Shown: one piece after another, positions 1-13,156 of the stretch
How the letters are laid out: each line of letters starts with the position of its first letter
Numbering within the stretch: position 1 is the stretch's first letter
NCBI GenBank assembly: GCA_018343915.1
Contig: JABRWF010000002.1
Location: 310,001-374,000 of the forward strand
DNA length: 64,000 nucleotides
Reading direction: 5' to 3'
From: Agroathelia rolfsii
Taxonomy: Eukaryota; Basidiomycota; Agaricomycetes; Amylocorticiales; Amylocorticiaceae
Notes under the pieces: model-generated
Told to the model about the DNA's origin: nothing
The model's input: only the letters and a program-made list of their open reading frames with translations
Databases searched by the model: none
Position numbers and translations under genes: made by a program

Positions 1-212
1 AGCATAGATATGTACGTCGTACGTGATAGAATCCCCGTAGATGATATCACCTGAAGTAGAGGAAAGGGGTCGGGTGTCTGACCCGAGTGAGAGAGCATTG
101 GGGGAATAAATTCCATGAAAAGAGAAAAGTAGCGGCGATACGCCTGACGAAAATAATATACTACAAAGGAGATCAAGAAAGTGGTAGATGTAACAACAAT
201 TCTGATATACAT

Positions 213-2260
213 CTACTTGCGTTCGCCACGAGAAACACCCTTGACGAAGCCTTGTTGGTTTTCATTCGAGAGTTCCTCAAGCGAGCGTCCCTTAGTCTCG
301 GGAAGAAGCAACGTCGAGAAGATGCCGGTTAACATGAAGAAGGCAAAGATCTCGAGGATGTGTTGCAAGAACTTGTTGGTGCCGCCAATGTTGATCATGC
401 GAGAGAATCCAACCTGGGCGATGATGGCGCCAAGCTTGCCGCTCGCAGCAGAGATACCATGTGCGGTCGAACGGTAACGAGTGGGGAAGACTTCACCTGG
501 TATGATGAAAGTGGTGGTGTTGGGACCAAAGTTCTGGAAGAAGTTGGCGAGACAGTAGAGGAACACAAAGGCATCCCTAGCAGACTTAGTACTATTGAGC
601 TTATCATAAGCGAAACCTGTCAGGGTAATCAGCATTACTATCCAGATCTTCTCCTGACTTCAGTAACATACCCATGATAATAAAGACAATAGTAAGCACG
701 GAGAAGCCCATGAGTTGGATGGGCTTGCGTCCCCATGAATCAACGAAGAGCATTGTGGCATAGTAGCCAGGAATCAATCCAGCAATCGATACAATAATAT
801 TGCCGACGCAAACGTTGTGAAGTGTTTCCCACTTGCCCAGGATACCACTGGTGGGCGATGTGCCGAAGCCGATAGCGGTGAGGATAGTCGAAGAATTCAA
901 ACCGAGGCCATAGAAGGCGATCTGAAGAAGCAAGACTTGTTAAAATAAACCGGAAGCCAGGGCTGAGTGATATAATTACATCAAGAGCAAACCATGAGTA
1001 TGCCGTTCCAAGCAGAATCTTTCCATTCTCCCACTTGGAGAAGTGGGCTCTGAAATCAGCCCAGGTCGCTCTGGGGACATCGAAGTGCTGGACTACAGCA
1101 TCGGGGTCGTCTTCAGACTTGCCAACCGTGAGCACGTTCTCAATATCCTCGGATGCTTGTATAACATTGCGCTCGACGTCCATACGGAAACGGGGGGTCT
1201 CGGGGATAGTGAGGCGGAAGTAGAGAGCAATAACCCCAGGAACAGTACCGAGACCGATGAGGAGACGCCACATGAAGTCGACATGATTCATGGAAGCAAC
1301 GGTATCATGTGCAACCATGGAGTGCTTGTAGGCCGCGACGACGATTGTGCCGACCACAGCAGCAGCTGCGAGATGAGATTAGATTAGCAATATGAAAGAA
1401 AAATGACGCTAAGAAAATAACATACTAAACTGCCCCCATCCCTGGGCTGAGAAGACAGCAGCCATCATTCGACCACGGGTACGAGTGGTAGCAAATTCGG
1501 AGGAGATAACAGCCGAAAGAGGGTAGTCGCCACCGATACCAACGCCTTGCTGTATCATTCGTCACTAAAATCAGAAATCATACGGAAGTCCAAACAAAAC
1601 ATATGACCTACTATGAAACGCCAAACTATAAGAGCACCGATGATACCGACAGCGTGGCTGTTACCACAGAGAGCTTGCGCAAATGTAGACAGAATGATTA
1701 TCATCAGCTCAACACCATCTAAACCCAACCAAAGGTCAGTCACAATCGCCCTTTGAGAGTCGAAAAAAATCGTACGTACACATGCGCTTACGGCCAACGC
1801 GGTCTGCCAGCCAGCCAAACAGGAGCTGACCAACCAATGTACCAACAGGGGTTGCGACCTTGACACCAAGATCCTGGTTGGTGTTGAGCTTCTGACCCTT
1901 ACCGTAGACATAGCCCAGCATGGTGGCTCCGATGCTGATAGCAAAAATGTCGTAGCTTTTATCATGGTTAAATGATGGAGGATGTCATGAGATAGGTAGT
2001 AATCTTACGCATCAGTGAAGAAACCAACGCCGGCAACGAGAATGACTTTCAAGTGGAAGGCCCTATTGGGGGGATGAGAGAGGGTGGTAATTGAAAAGCT
2101 TGTGCAAGATTACATACGAGAATTTGGCATTATCAATCTCGGCTAAAGCAGCCCTGCGGCGCTCATCCATATCAATAAATGAGGTGGCATTATTCCCAGT
2201 GCCGGTGGCCTTGGGGAGCTGGGGGTAAGAGTCGCTGGAATCTTTTTCGATGCTGTCCAT
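213..2260 (-). CDS. PHO84: inorganic phosphate:H+ symporter (PHO84-like MFS)
   Basis: Plasma-membrane major facilitator protein that imports inorganic phosphate with protons. I read eight exons on the minus strand (2260-2118, 2062-2009, 1955-1780, 1718-1608, 1545-1426, 1365-980, 921-672, 616-213), giving 547 aa, which is normal for the family. Seen in sequence: the MFS loop motif [12 protein letters not shown] near residue 120, the phosphate-symporter signature [11 protein letters not shown], a cytosolic loop with [20 protein letters not shown], and the closing [11 protein letters not shown] motif. All splice phases join. The ATG at 2260 opens a short hydrophilic N-terminus before the first membrane span. 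The assignment as high-affinity phosphate carrier is by family; a related glycerophosphodiester carrier is less likely. The symbol denotes the family, not proven orthology. Confidence 0.9.
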
Positions 2261-2965
2261 TTCGTCCGAAAATGTAACAGGGATTCAGCGCTATTCAGCT
2301 TCGAGACTAAACGACGTCGACTGGGGCCGAAAGTGAAGAGAGAGCACACCCTTGCAAAAGCGCCCATTTCTCTCAGTCTATCAACCTTATATGCGCCTCA
2401 GATACTGTTGCTGTGCCTGACTTGAGTTGAGGGGGGCATGACCAACAGTGAACGTTCGTAGTTGTCGGCCAATCACAGAGCTGCATCTGCTTGAGTAAGC
2501 AACGTTCCCTTCCCATCATTTACTTCCGGTGCCCTGTGGGCCCCCTCTCCTCTCCGCCGTCATGCCAGCGATCCGTTTATGCGCTCGGCAGTTGTAATGA
2601 ACAATGCCATCAACTTGCCTTGGCCCAAAGAAAAAAATATCTTTTTTCTCCTATGTTCTCTGTGTCTCTATCCTCTTCTGCAGATGTATCCTAGTCAACC
2701 GCCACCGTGTGTTCCGAAGATAGTTCTTGCCATGATCGTCTGAGACTTCGTGTCCATAATTAATTTTGTCAGATTGATAAAAAAAAAGAATTCTACAGGT
2801 TACGGTTCTTGTGCATCTATTATTACTCGAAATCCAGGGTGTTCTCTCGCTTGATCTTTGCTCCAACGCATCATGGTATCATATGCTATCTAACACGAAT
2901 CCGGTGGTGTCGTGTGCCGCTTTGCCCATCATAAAAAGCCCCTGTCTTGATACTCAAGACACGCG
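2261..2965. other. intergenic, promoter side of the phosphate transporter
   Basis: No gene supported. The 5' flank of the phosphate transporter lies here. I looked for the CACGTG/CACGTT type of Pho4 site close to the start and did not find a clear one. Confidence 0.5.
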
Positions 2966-3505
2966 CTACGATGGCCACCCTAACCAGAGCTCTGGCTTCT
3001 GCCGAAACTGCACACATAGACGAAAGATGGCGGCTATCCCGGTACATTGTCTTATCCTCCTTAACGATTCATTTGAACAGTCGGGCCTGCAGAAGAATCG
3101 GATTCCGGATGTATTGCTGAATTGACCTACATAGTCACAATTCAAGGTAGTATGTGCTTCCGTTAGCTTCTGGGACCACTGAGAAATGGGACCACCATCG
3201 TGATGCTGTGAAATCCTGGATCGTGTAATTCCACGAAAATCCTGTTCCTCCATGAGCAACTCCACTGCGTATGCAACAAAATGCTCAAATTGGTGTTTGG
3301 GCGTATCCATTAGTGACAGTAGTACCTGCCTGGGCGGTTTGGGCCTGTCATCAAAAACATAAGCATTACACCCCAACCATGAACGTGCTATGGCTCGCTT
3401 TCCTACAATACCACAAATAGTGTCAAACATGTCGGCATCAGACACGAGCCCAATTCCCTGCATATACATACAGTGTGATTCTACCGTTTTTGATTGATCC
3501 GTCAT
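2966..3505 (-). CDS. hypothetical protein, 179-aa uninterrupted ORF
   Basis: An intronless ATG-to-TAG ORF on the minus strand encoding 179 aa. I do not recognise the family. It has no clear signal peptide or membrane span. It contains Cys and His residues (for example a CRPDC pair near residue 138 and QHHDGG near residue 102) but no spacing I can match to a known zinc finger. Being intronless is unusual among the neighbours, which are all intron-rich, so it may be an exon of a larger gene, a gene fragment or a chance ORF in a gene-poor stretch. Confidence 0.3.
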   Translation of the reverse strand: MTDQSKTVESHCMYMQGIGLVSDADMFDTICGIVGKRAIARSWLGCNAYVFDDRPKPPRQVLLSLMDTPKHQFEHFVAYAVELLMEEQDFRGITRSRISQHHDGGPISQWSQKLTEAHTTLNCDYVGQFSNTSGIRFFCRPDCSNESLRRIRQCTGIAAIFRLCVQFRQKPELWLGWPS

Positions 3506-5893
3506 GCTACCGGCTATAGAATTGTTGAGCTTTTCGCACTGATCCTGATTTGAGCGATTTTATTCCTAGTGTGTGATGTAGAACCGTGATGACCTCTAAA
3601 ATAATCCAACAATATGTCATGTATCTATTCAAGAACCTTGAGACATGCCTGCTGCACTTTCAGCCGGTGTTGGGCAATATCTTCCATATCAGACCCTTGG
3701 CAAGACAATCAATCGGCACCGGTACGTCAAAGCCTTCGCCCGCAGCATCACCTACGTACATATGTACAAACAACGCGTACGATATCGGTGAGAGCAATGA
3801 GGTTTTTCACTCAATATATCATGCAGCATTGACTCCTTGCTGAGTACTAAGTATATGACGCAGCCCGACTAGGTCCGATGGTTCACACAATACGTGATTA
3901 TGTAGCTACGCGTATAGTCAATTGGATAACTCGGATTCCCTTCATCATTTTTCAGCAGGGTGGATCACATTGATACCATGAACGTGTCTGGAATGTCGGC
4001 AGTTTTATTCCCCCAGTTTCCTGTGCAAAAAATGAATCCGTGCTATTCCGCTTTTAGCGTCGGCAGTCCAAGCTTGGGTAGTTCAGACTAATCCTCTGCG
4101 TTGCCGCACCTCGGCCACATCATGATGTATAATAGTGCATTATTCTATTCAGAACCCATGATATCTCATATTTTGTACTGCTCTTAACCTTTTCTTAGAC
4201 TGTACCGAAGTCCGGAGCTAGGCTATGCTCCAACAGATGAGTCCGCAGCAGAAACAATGTTGTGTGGCCTTGTATAAAACACTATGGTATCTGGACAGTA
4301 GATCCCATCCATGAGCGGAACATCGTTGCTCCAGTAATTCAAGTTCAGGATCGATAAGAATCCATCCATCTCACATCCACAACAATTAAAGTAACGGGGT
4401 GCCTTGCATGAACCAAGCTGACATGCACCCCGGCATCTCAAAAATTCCAATCAGATCATCTTTTCCATCCAAGGGGCTCCATTTAATGATTTTGTTTGGT
4501 CTTGTGCACCCGGAATGTCTTGACTTCATAGAAGTATACTTGCTTAATGTGTTGTGAATATTATGTATACTAGTAGAAATGAGCTGTAACGGCTCAGGCC
4601 GCTACGCTCTTCGATGACGGATTTATTCTTGGGATTGGGCTCGGTAGCTTTTTTCCTACAGGGTTTTTGACGCACCCGAGCCCGGCTTGAGAGATTTCAG
4701 TTGTTACATTACGTAATGTAGTTTTTAGTTGGTGGCTTCATGCCTTCGTCGTTTCTTTTCTCTTTGTCAAACCAACTCCAGTACCGGGCGCGCTCACTGT
4801 CCTTACCGCCTATCTGTCCTTACCGTCTTGCATTATCTCTCCCTAATTCATTGTCTGTCTTGTGCCCGTTACATGAGCATAATTAACTCACACACTACAT
4901 GAAATATCATGATCAGTTATCAGTACGAGTCTGCGGTACATGGATTGTGATAAAATCGAGCGAGCCAGCCAGCCAGATTTAAAATAAAAAAACAAGATCA
5001 AATTCTGCTTGTCATTGTACTTGATCGCGGTACGCCGACAAACAGATGCAGTACCAATCATGACACACGGCTACTCTAAGTACTACATCACGCTACGTGT
5101 GACCGTGACTACGTCACTCCTAAACTCCATAGCTATGATTGCTATTCTAACATGGATTAGTTATACTGTGTCAAGATAGAATTGATATAAGAAATGCAAA
5201 TACGCATGAAATGCATAACTGTGAAGCACATCTCTTGATGTTAAAAGGAGGGCACTTCAGTTCAGTATTTACTTTTAAGTTCAATTCACCCATCTTTATC
5301 GGTGCATTACAGAGTTTTTGAATCAAAGAGAGCCGTTGGGGTCTCAGAAGGGAGGGAGCAGAAGTTACAGATCGAAAATGACGGCGTATTTAGATGTATG
5401 TACCACTATCAATAATTCAATGCTATATGTATAGCTATGCGATGGGAGCCAAACCATACTGATGAGTATAAATTACAAAGTTCGTTCAACATCCCAGTAG
5501 ACTGGTTTTACTAACAGCATGAGCATTAAAACATTTTACTTCGGAAAATATTCTTTCATAGTCCTTTTGAATGTGTACCACTATGGCCTAAAATGCATAG
5601 GAGCGAACAACTCTGGTACCCATGCCGTCTGGTTTGAATCATAGGTTACACGCGGAATAATAACTTGACTGAAGTCGATATTCGCAACGGCAGAACACCC
5701 GTTTCCGGAGTCTGGTGTAATTTTGCATAGTCCGCGTTTCTAGATATGAGCTAATGATTAATGATTTATTCTCCTTGGAAGGTTTGATTAATGCTTGGAT
5801 AAACGTACCACAACCAGGTTGATATAATCACACATTAACTGTGCAATCATTTTAAGTATCTGTGCGCGCGTGATTGAGGCGAAAGAGTATAGT
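3506..5893. other. gene-poor interval
   Basis: AT-rich sequence with only short ORFs, many lacking an ATG or any recognisable similarity. I see no exon chain, RNA gene or terminal repeat here. Confidence 0.5.
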
Positions 5894-6421
5894 TTAGGTC
5901 CGACCATTGTGAGGGTTTGATATCCTGGGAAGGAAAACCGCACTATCATAAAGTCGATACTGCGCTGGTTTCCAGTAAGAGATTATGGGGAAATTTTTGA
6001 GGAGAACGCCTGACCATACCTCAATACCAAACAACCAAAGGAACTCCTCAGGTATCTTGTGATTAGCGCCGTGAATAGGCGCGAGGTCACTCATGACCTC
6101 TTGAAGCGACAGTCCGCGTAAGGCCGGATTGGTGGGCGTAAAGTTGATAATTCTGGATGGTTCGACGGTGTCTAGCGAGAGCCTCTGAATGGGCATCCAT
6201 CGGATACAAGAAGGTCTGGTGCCGATAGAGTATTCGGCATCTAACTGGAGCATTCGTTGGCTGTATACAGCATCAGATGAACAGAGATCACATCTATCCG
6301 CCGACAAACTTTCTGATTGAGGCCCTCTCCGCGTGTCCCACGCCGAAGATCCGGATGTCACCCCCAACGGAGGCAAGTAAATGACATTGTCATGTTCATA
6401 TGTTTCGATAGTGAGGTTCAT
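5894..6421 (-). CDS. hypothetical protein or gene fragment, 175-aa ORF
   Basis: Uninterrupted minus-strand ORF with an ATG at 6421 encoding 175 aa. No family recognised. The composition is soluble and mixed, with a single CDLC pair near residue 43 and no signal peptide or transmembrane span. It is isolated in a gene-poor, AT-rich interval, and flanking frames do not offer obvious additional exons. It could be the remnant of a longer gene. Confidence 0.3.
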   Translation of the reverse strand: MNLTIETYEHDNVIYLPPLGVTSGSSAWDTRRGPQSESLSADRCDLCSSDAVYSQRMLQLDAEYSIGTRPSCIRWMPIQRLSLDTVEPSRIINFTPTNPALRGLSLQEVMSDLAPIHGANHKIPEEFLWLFGIEVWSGVLLKNFPIISYWKPAQYRLYDSAVFLPRISNPHNGRT

Positions 6422-7805
6422 CTATGGAACAGTTAAGTCTGCATTAACAAAATATTTTCTTCCATGGATTTAGAGTGGTAACTGAACTGTTGGTGCTTTC
6501 TGGTAAGATAAGGTTTTCGGCGCTAGTAAGAAGCTTGCTGGGGCTAAACGTAGGATAATCGCAATCCCATTTATAATGAACTAGTCAAAGCGGGTGGTTT
6601 GGAGCTAGTAATTCAATATTTTTATTCAGCATTCCCAAATAGGCACCTTTCAACAAAGCTGTATAGTGGTAGACACACGCCACATTTAACGTACGGCTCG
6701 TCCCAGTGGTTATATCTGCAGCCACCGTACTGCATTCACGGCCATTTTGCATGAGGTTCGTAGTTCTGAGCTCGTAAGACCAAGAGATGAGAGACCCGTA
6801 GGTGTTTATCGGTGCTGAAAACTGCTAGAAAGATGATAACATCACTTAGGGTGCAATCATTTGCACTTCCAAGTCATTCGCATTGAACCTAGCCGTGATG
6901 TGGTTGGCAGGACTATCATTGGCAAAGCTTTCAGAGTAACAGTATATCAAGCACTCAAAGCCCAGATGCGGCAGATTTGACAAGTAATTTGAAGATCCAT
7001 CAAGACATGGACAAGAATTGATTTTAGCGAGCGGAACCCGGCCTATTAGTCACGAATGACGGTCTCAACTTGAAGTTTTCCGCTTGAAACAAAGGTACAA
7101 GGAGATACCGGTCTCAAATGCTGGCTAATGAATGAGAAGATCGGGATACCACCAAAATCCATCGGATGCTGTATCAATCCAAAGGACAGCTTTATTGGAG
7201 AGGACCGATTACTTAACATGGTGAACGGAAGACCACCGACTCTGCAGCTGCAACATTGATCACGAGTCACATGATCTTACATCGTCCTAATTACGTAACT
7301 ATTTCAAAACCATATCATTTCGTATTGAGGAACAAAAGTAGCTATGAAGTATGGACAGCGAATGCAGAGAGTAATATGTCTTGTGCAAGTAGCGATCCAA
7401 TTATCCCGATGATCACTGTATAAAACGAACTGCAAAATTTTAGTAAATCAATTTGACTATAACAACTTGAAGCATCGAATACAGGGACTTGCACTATAAT
7501 AGCTTCATAGCTAACATACTACATATTTAGAAATGTTATGCAATTTGTTTCCATCCGGTTCTTTTCGTGCACCGAGCAATTACTCTGCTAAAATGAACTC
7601 AAAGATTAATCCCCGACCTAGGTCTTTAACCGCACTGTCTGTGGTTATCCTTATGAAAATTAAAATTCTGTCGACGCGAGCACGCTCACTAGAATCAATG
7701 CCTGCCTTTCCGCTGGAGGAGTCTACAATTCGCCATCCAAAAAGAAACAGTCTCTATGTCATTCTGTGTAGAAGGGTGGCATAGTCAGATTGCATATGAG
7801 TTACC

Positions 7806-7833
7806 TTTTTTTTTTTTTTAAAAAAAAAAAAAA
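7806..7833. repeat. perfect T14/A14 palindrome
   Basis: Fourteen T followed by fourteen A form a 28-bp perfect palindrome. This is a nucleosome-excluding tract that can form a cruciform. It is not near an identifiable promoter. Confidence 0.9.
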
Positions 7834-8045
7834 GAAATTCAACTGACATTTACAGAGGCAAATTCCCGGTGGTTAGCTAATGCCATTGCAACACCATTGG
7901 GGGGTTGCTCAGGGATTAAGGACATGATCAACCATCGTTCTCCATTGTAAAGGTCGCGTATACCATACCTCAGCCAAGAAAGACCGTACGGCAATGGAGT
8001 CATAAGGCTAATCCCAGCGAAATGTTGGCTGTAAGGGGGTTGAAG

Positions 8046-8049
<4 letters not shown>

Positions 8050-8079
<30 letters not shown>
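8050..8079. repeat. (GA)n microsatellite
   Basis: About 15 uninterrupted GA units. Translated shadows of this tract give false Leu/Ser-rich peptides on the minus strand. Confidence 0.95.
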
Positions 8080-8082
<3 letters not shown>

Positions 8083-10238
8083 AAAAGTCTTGTGTTGATT
8101 CCATACAATCAAAACAGCTCCAGAGGTAATCGTTCGCTGGCGTCTGCGAGTGGCACAGATAGATACATGGCTGCACTAATCGGTGGGTTAATCGTTTCCG
8201 CGTCAGGAGGCGTAAAGGTAGTGATGCTAGTCGGTACGGTAGCTTTATGCTAGGGGGTATCAAATAGTTTCCATCTAATATTGGGAGCTCTCCCAGCGTC
8301 CTGGTGATAGGGCGCTGGTTGAAAAGTCACGATGCTAATAGACGAGCCAGAGGGTTAAGCGCATCTCTGATGAATGTCACCCCTGACGTACTCTTTATCG
8401 CGGAAAACAGCCAGAGGAGTGATCAACACGTATATTGATTTATCTAGAACAGCAAGAGCTTCTTGAAATGGGGACAACTGAATAACTCTATCACCCTCGT
8501 ACTCGTCAATTGAAAGCAGGCGTTGAGACGGCCGGCCCTGTGTCTACCAAATGGCTTTGAGTGTAATCCGGTACGGAGAAAGATTCCTGTCCAACCTAAA
8601 CGAGCGATAATATAAAAGATACCATCTGGTCACCCCGGCCATCGCTCTCCGTAGGTGCTTCATGGGTAGAAGACGAGTTTGACTGGTCGTCCCCATATTG
8701 CTGGGGAAGTAGGATTTGGTTCGAAATGCTGTGAGAGATATGAGGATTCATTACAAGTACTGTTGAGTGAGTTGTTCGTAAAAAATTGAATTAAATAAAT
8801 TCATGATAGGATAATCCAAGCGGTTCTAATGATATGATTTTTTTTTCCAAGACCCATGTCATTCAAACGGTAGCAACGGAAGCAACTCCAAGCGTAGAAA
8901 ACCAGTACTTTGTTTTCGTGGGAATTATTGTGTCTAGATCATGGTTACAATCCGATCTGGAGTAAATGGCGAGAAGTCACAGATTTACGAACGATAGCTC
9001 CTATAGGATGTTAAGAGCTCTGACTTGATCGCGGTGCGAGTAAGCAGATGTACTAGTAATAAGGGCTTCTATGGCATGGGAGGCGCAGATGCTCTAAAGG
9101 GGCCTGTAAAGCTTGTAGGAGATTGACACATAAATGACGTGTTTTGTTGTGGATGAATTGAGAATAAAGGATAGCAGTGCCTTTTACTTCGCCTCCAGGC
9201 CAATGCCAGTATTTCCTATATACATTACGGGCGAGTGCAACAGCGAGACCGAGAGTGTTCATTAAAAGCCAGGGCGATTTCTAAGATTGACCGAGTGCAA
9301 GAACGGTGACTATCCTCAATCCTGCATACAGTTTGTCGAGTGTATCCGACCTCATTGGCTATCATATAGGCTATCTCATGACGTAAACTCTACAAAGAAA
9401 GTAAGAATAGCAAGATTCACTCCAGGAGACGCGCAGAAGCCTGAACGGCGTGAGCCGTGGATTGTGACACGATATATGAATTGGGTGGAATTGTTCGTCT
9501 TCGGTAAAATTGATTGTAAGAATTTATGAAGTGGGTACATGATTCAAGGAGGCCTTCTCAGAGTCAAGCCGATAGTTAGAATGCAGGTCGAAGCGAGTAC
9601 ATGTTGCGAGTGTTAGTAAGGTACTGATAGGTGAGTGTACGGGGCCAACGCCGAGTATCATGATATCCACCGCGGCCTCGACGGAACAAGACAAGTCCAT
9701 TATGAAGATGTGATCCAAGCAAGCATGTTGGGATAGCAACATCGACATAACCCAATCAGCCCATCAGGCCTCAGGCTCGAGATAAGCACAAAAAACAACC
9801 CGGTCCTATTCAGTATTCAGCGACACATGGCAATGCTCCGACAATTGTCACGTGGTGGCAAATGAGATGACAAGCCTTTTGTTCCCTCCATGACTCTCAT
9901 TTCAAGTCATTGTCCTGCTGGTTGCTGCCTCCATCCTGTTTCGCGTCTAGTGTTTGCTATTGGGACACCATTATCATACAGACGCTGCATCTCACAATCT
10001 GCAGAAATCATCAATATCATGATTACACTTGGAATCTCTTGCTGCATGGAGCATTCGCGCGTGATGTATACCCCTGCTGATGTCCAAATGGAGTCGGTCC
10101 TTGTTGTTGCTCACGAAACAAGCAATGAAATGAATGGAAGATTCCCCTGTGGTCGTGAAGGGCCCTAGGATGGCCTCTAGGGGCGAGCATGCCCCAAAAT
10201 GAAATTAATACCTCTGGTGAGAAACAATCGCTGCCATC

Positions 10239-10244
10239 TATAAA
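10239..10244 (+). promoter_or_regulatory. TATA box of the secreted double-domain protein gene
   Basis: TATAAA lies about 205 bp upstream of the ATG at 10450 and is followed by a strongly pyrimidine-rich leader. This arrangement is typical of highly expressed basidiomycete genes. Confidence 0.55.
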
Positions 10245-10449
10245 GCATCTCCTCCTTCCGCGTACCCTCCCTCGATCTACCTACCTCCTCCCTTTCACTT
10301 TCCTCTTCTTTCAAGTTGAACGACTGGGTCGTTTCTTACTCTCTACGCCAGCCGTAGCCCCTATCTTCACCTTCTTAGCCACCTCTTCTTTCTTTCACAA
10401 GCCACTAACACTTTCGCTCTCTGAATTCAACAACCCAGTCAAGATCACA

Positions 10450-11719
10450 ATGAAATTCACAACTGCTCTGTTCTCTGCTATCGTTCTTGCCATCTCGGCG
10501 TCCTCTTTGCCAATCAAGAAGCGAGATGTCCCCGTCGATCTTGTTCCTCAATTTGGCTTCTCTGCAGGTATGTTATGCCGCATCAATGATCTATTTTTTT
10601 GCGTTAGTCGCTAATTATCTATCTGTTGTCTCATATTTTGCAGGAGTCAACCCAACTGGCACCGGCAATTGCGATGGTAGGCAGTGCTGTGATACCTTAT
10701 CTTTCGTATTCTTGCTCATATTTCGATTCTTGTAGGCGCAGTAGATGACGCCAGTGGAAAACCAGTCCAGGTCCCTTGTTCATGCCCTCCCGACCGCCAA
10801 ACGTTCATCAATGTGAGCGTTCTTATCCGATATTTGTTGCCATACAAATTTTCTGATACAAATATCAATTCACCCAGTCTTTGAATGCCAACGTCGCTGC
10901 AGGCCATGCGATCCATAACCCTTCCGTAGCCGTTGAATTTCCCTTGGACGACTCGAAGGCATCACAATTAGCACGCATCAACGCCGCGCTCGTCACACTG
11001 CAGAACCTCAATGGCACTGGTGTTGGCTGCCCTGCTGCGTCGACGACCTTCCTCGCGCAGCAGAAGGCGATCCAAGACGGTCAGGCCAGCTCAACTAGCA
11101 GCTCTTCGGACAACAGTGCTTCTGCTGGCTCGGCATCCGTAGCTGCCTCTGATACATCGCCCGCCACTGCAGAAGTCGCCTCTGCCACTGCATCCGCGTC
11201 TGTTGCTTCTGCCTCTGCCTCTTCAATAGCTGGTATAAATGCTACCATCGCTGCTGTCGCACCCAGCCTAGGCTTCACAGCCGGCAAGAACCCCAATGGT
11301 AGGCAATACTCAAAATATCAAATGTGAAAATAACATCTAACCTCTTTGTTTTCTTTAGGCTCTGGTAGCTGCGACGGTGCTGTCAACGGCGCTAACGGTC
11401 AACCTGTCCTCATACCCTGTTCGTGCCCTCCTGACAATAACACCTATCTTGCTGTAAGTCTCTCCCCTGATGCAACTTATAAACATAATGTTCACGATTT
11501 TCTATGAATCATTAGGCCCTTTCCGCCAACGTCGCCGCCGGCCGCGCCATTCACAATCCGACGGTGGCGGTAACGTACCCGCTGGACGACTCTGTTGCAT
11601 CCCAGCAGGCACGCATCACCGCCGCATCCATCACGCTCCAGAACCTCGAGGGACCTGGTGTCGGCTGCCCTATTGCAGCGACAACACTACAGGCACAATC
11701 GAAGGCGCTTTCGTCGTAA
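10450..11719 (+). CDS. secreted protein with two tandem copies of a Cys-containing domain
   Basis: Six exons (10450-10567, 10644-10676, 10736-10812, 10878-11298, 11359-11453, 11516-11719) encode 315 aa. An N-terminal signal peptide (about residues 1-19) is followed by IKKRD, a Kex2-type dibasic site. Two copies of a domain of about 90 aa follow, separated by a Ser/Ala-rich linker (about residues 130-180). Both copies carry G-x-CDGAV, VPCSCPPD/IPCSCPPD, NANVAAG/SANVAAG, AIHNP and a closing GVGCP. I know this domain as a common secreted module of unknown function in Agaricomycetes. Introns interrupt both copies at the same places (before CDGAV and before NANVAAG), so the duplication included introns; copy 1 has one extra intron after NCDG. 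It is probably cell-wall or extracellular; no enzyme motif is seen. Confidence 0.85.
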
Positions 11720-13156
11720 ATCAAGTTCGATAGTGCTCGAATTCCTTACCATTTCTTCTTTCTTTAAAAGTCGCTTCTTGATCCCGCAGTATTTCTTTGT
11801 CTTTTGTTCTTGGCATCCTGGGTTGTCAACATTTAAAAATATTCGCAGAGCGGATATATTCGTACCACATCTTGACGTGGAAGTGTGCTTGTTTTTTTTA
11901 TATATAACCTTTTTATCACCTTCATTTTTCCATCGTTTCTGCTTCATTTACAATGACCGCCACTATCCATTCATATCCCATTAGTACCTTACGGCGTATC
12001 AACATAACACGCGGCCGACGGTCCTCCCTCTGTTGATTGTTGAGCCCTTAGGTAGCCCGACGTAGCAGTACCATCATATGTATAGTCTTGATTGTTGTAC
12101 TATACAAGTACTATGTGTAATAAAAATATTGAAAGGCTGAAAGAGAGAACTATATAGGTGTGATACCTAAAAACAAACAGAATAGTAAAAGTACTTTCAG
12201 TTTGAATTCCCCTATCTGGCCGTACGGTCAAGATCTCAAGTTCATGCAGCATGCATATTGAAATAGCAACATGATTTCAACTCCTTCAGCTCTTTTCTGT
12301 CCACCCCATGGAAGAATAACCCGCATGGTGTTATATTGAAAGCCTTTGCCAGTTCAACGTATTCAAGCACGTTAACTCTGAAGTCGAAGACCCCGAGTCA
12401 CGTGACCTATCTCGCGATATAATCATGACATTGTGCTTACCTGTATACATGCCCATTTACTACGCATACATCCAGTATTTGGTAGTGATTCGAGGCTTCT
12501 CAAGCTAAAGCCGTAGCTTTCTATCCGTTTGGTAGCTATAAAGCGACTTACTCGGATGGAGACAGCAAAACGAGCAACGAAATGTACTAGTAAGGAATTC
12601 GAACCATGAGTGCATGGACGCTGGGCCTCAAATTACTGCTTATTATCATAGAAACCAACAAGCTAATTTTGAGTAAGGTGACACTGGCTATTGAACCTAC
12701 GCGTCTTTGTGTGAATCGTGTACAAAGTAATTTGAATCTGAATAGTAATGATATCTCTACACCACCCGAATCCGAATTCACGGCTGACAACTAACTACCC
12801 CTGTGGAGTGTAAACGAGCGGGGGCGAGCTGTTGCTCCGGACATGCTCCAGTATCAGCTCCCTAGAATTGAAGATAGAAATCCTGGATTGACGTTCTTGT
12901 AGCCTCCACCGGCCCTTTTCATCTCCATGACAGACCTGTTTGCTTGATTGGTCGAAAGAGTAAAACAACAACATTTTTCATTTACATTTAATATGAACAT
13001 ATAAATACCATATATACCGACGAATTAGTAAAGATGGTGGTAGTTACAGCAAAGACAAAGAAGTGCTCGATATTGTGTTGCGTAAAAGTCCCACGCCACA
13101 GAATATTCGCATCCTCATGAATCATTTCTACATTGATCTATGAATGTGCAATCCTT
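11720..13156. other. intergenic between convergent secreted-protein genes
   Basis: 3' flank of the double-domain gene and 3' flank of the thaumatin-like gene. The short antiparallel ORFs near 12600 are mutual shadows. No gene or repeat supported. Confidence 0.5.

Larger units (their letters stand above)
6422..10449. other. gene-poor interval with simple repeats
   Basis: About 4 kb without a supportable gene. Small ORFs at 7046-7270, 7533-7784 and 9890-10168 show no family features. The stretch contains a perfect T/A palindrome and a GA microsatellite (listed separately). Its last 250 bases are the promoter and pyrimidine-rich leader of the secreted-protein gene starting at 10450. Confidence 0.5.

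Noticed and set aside
7839..8263. Leu/Ser-rich membrane-like peptides
   Set aside because: Produced by translating the (GA)n microsatellite.
12587..12794. Overlapping 62- and 67-aa ORFs
   Set aside because: Antiparallel shadows without codon bias, splice context or similarity.
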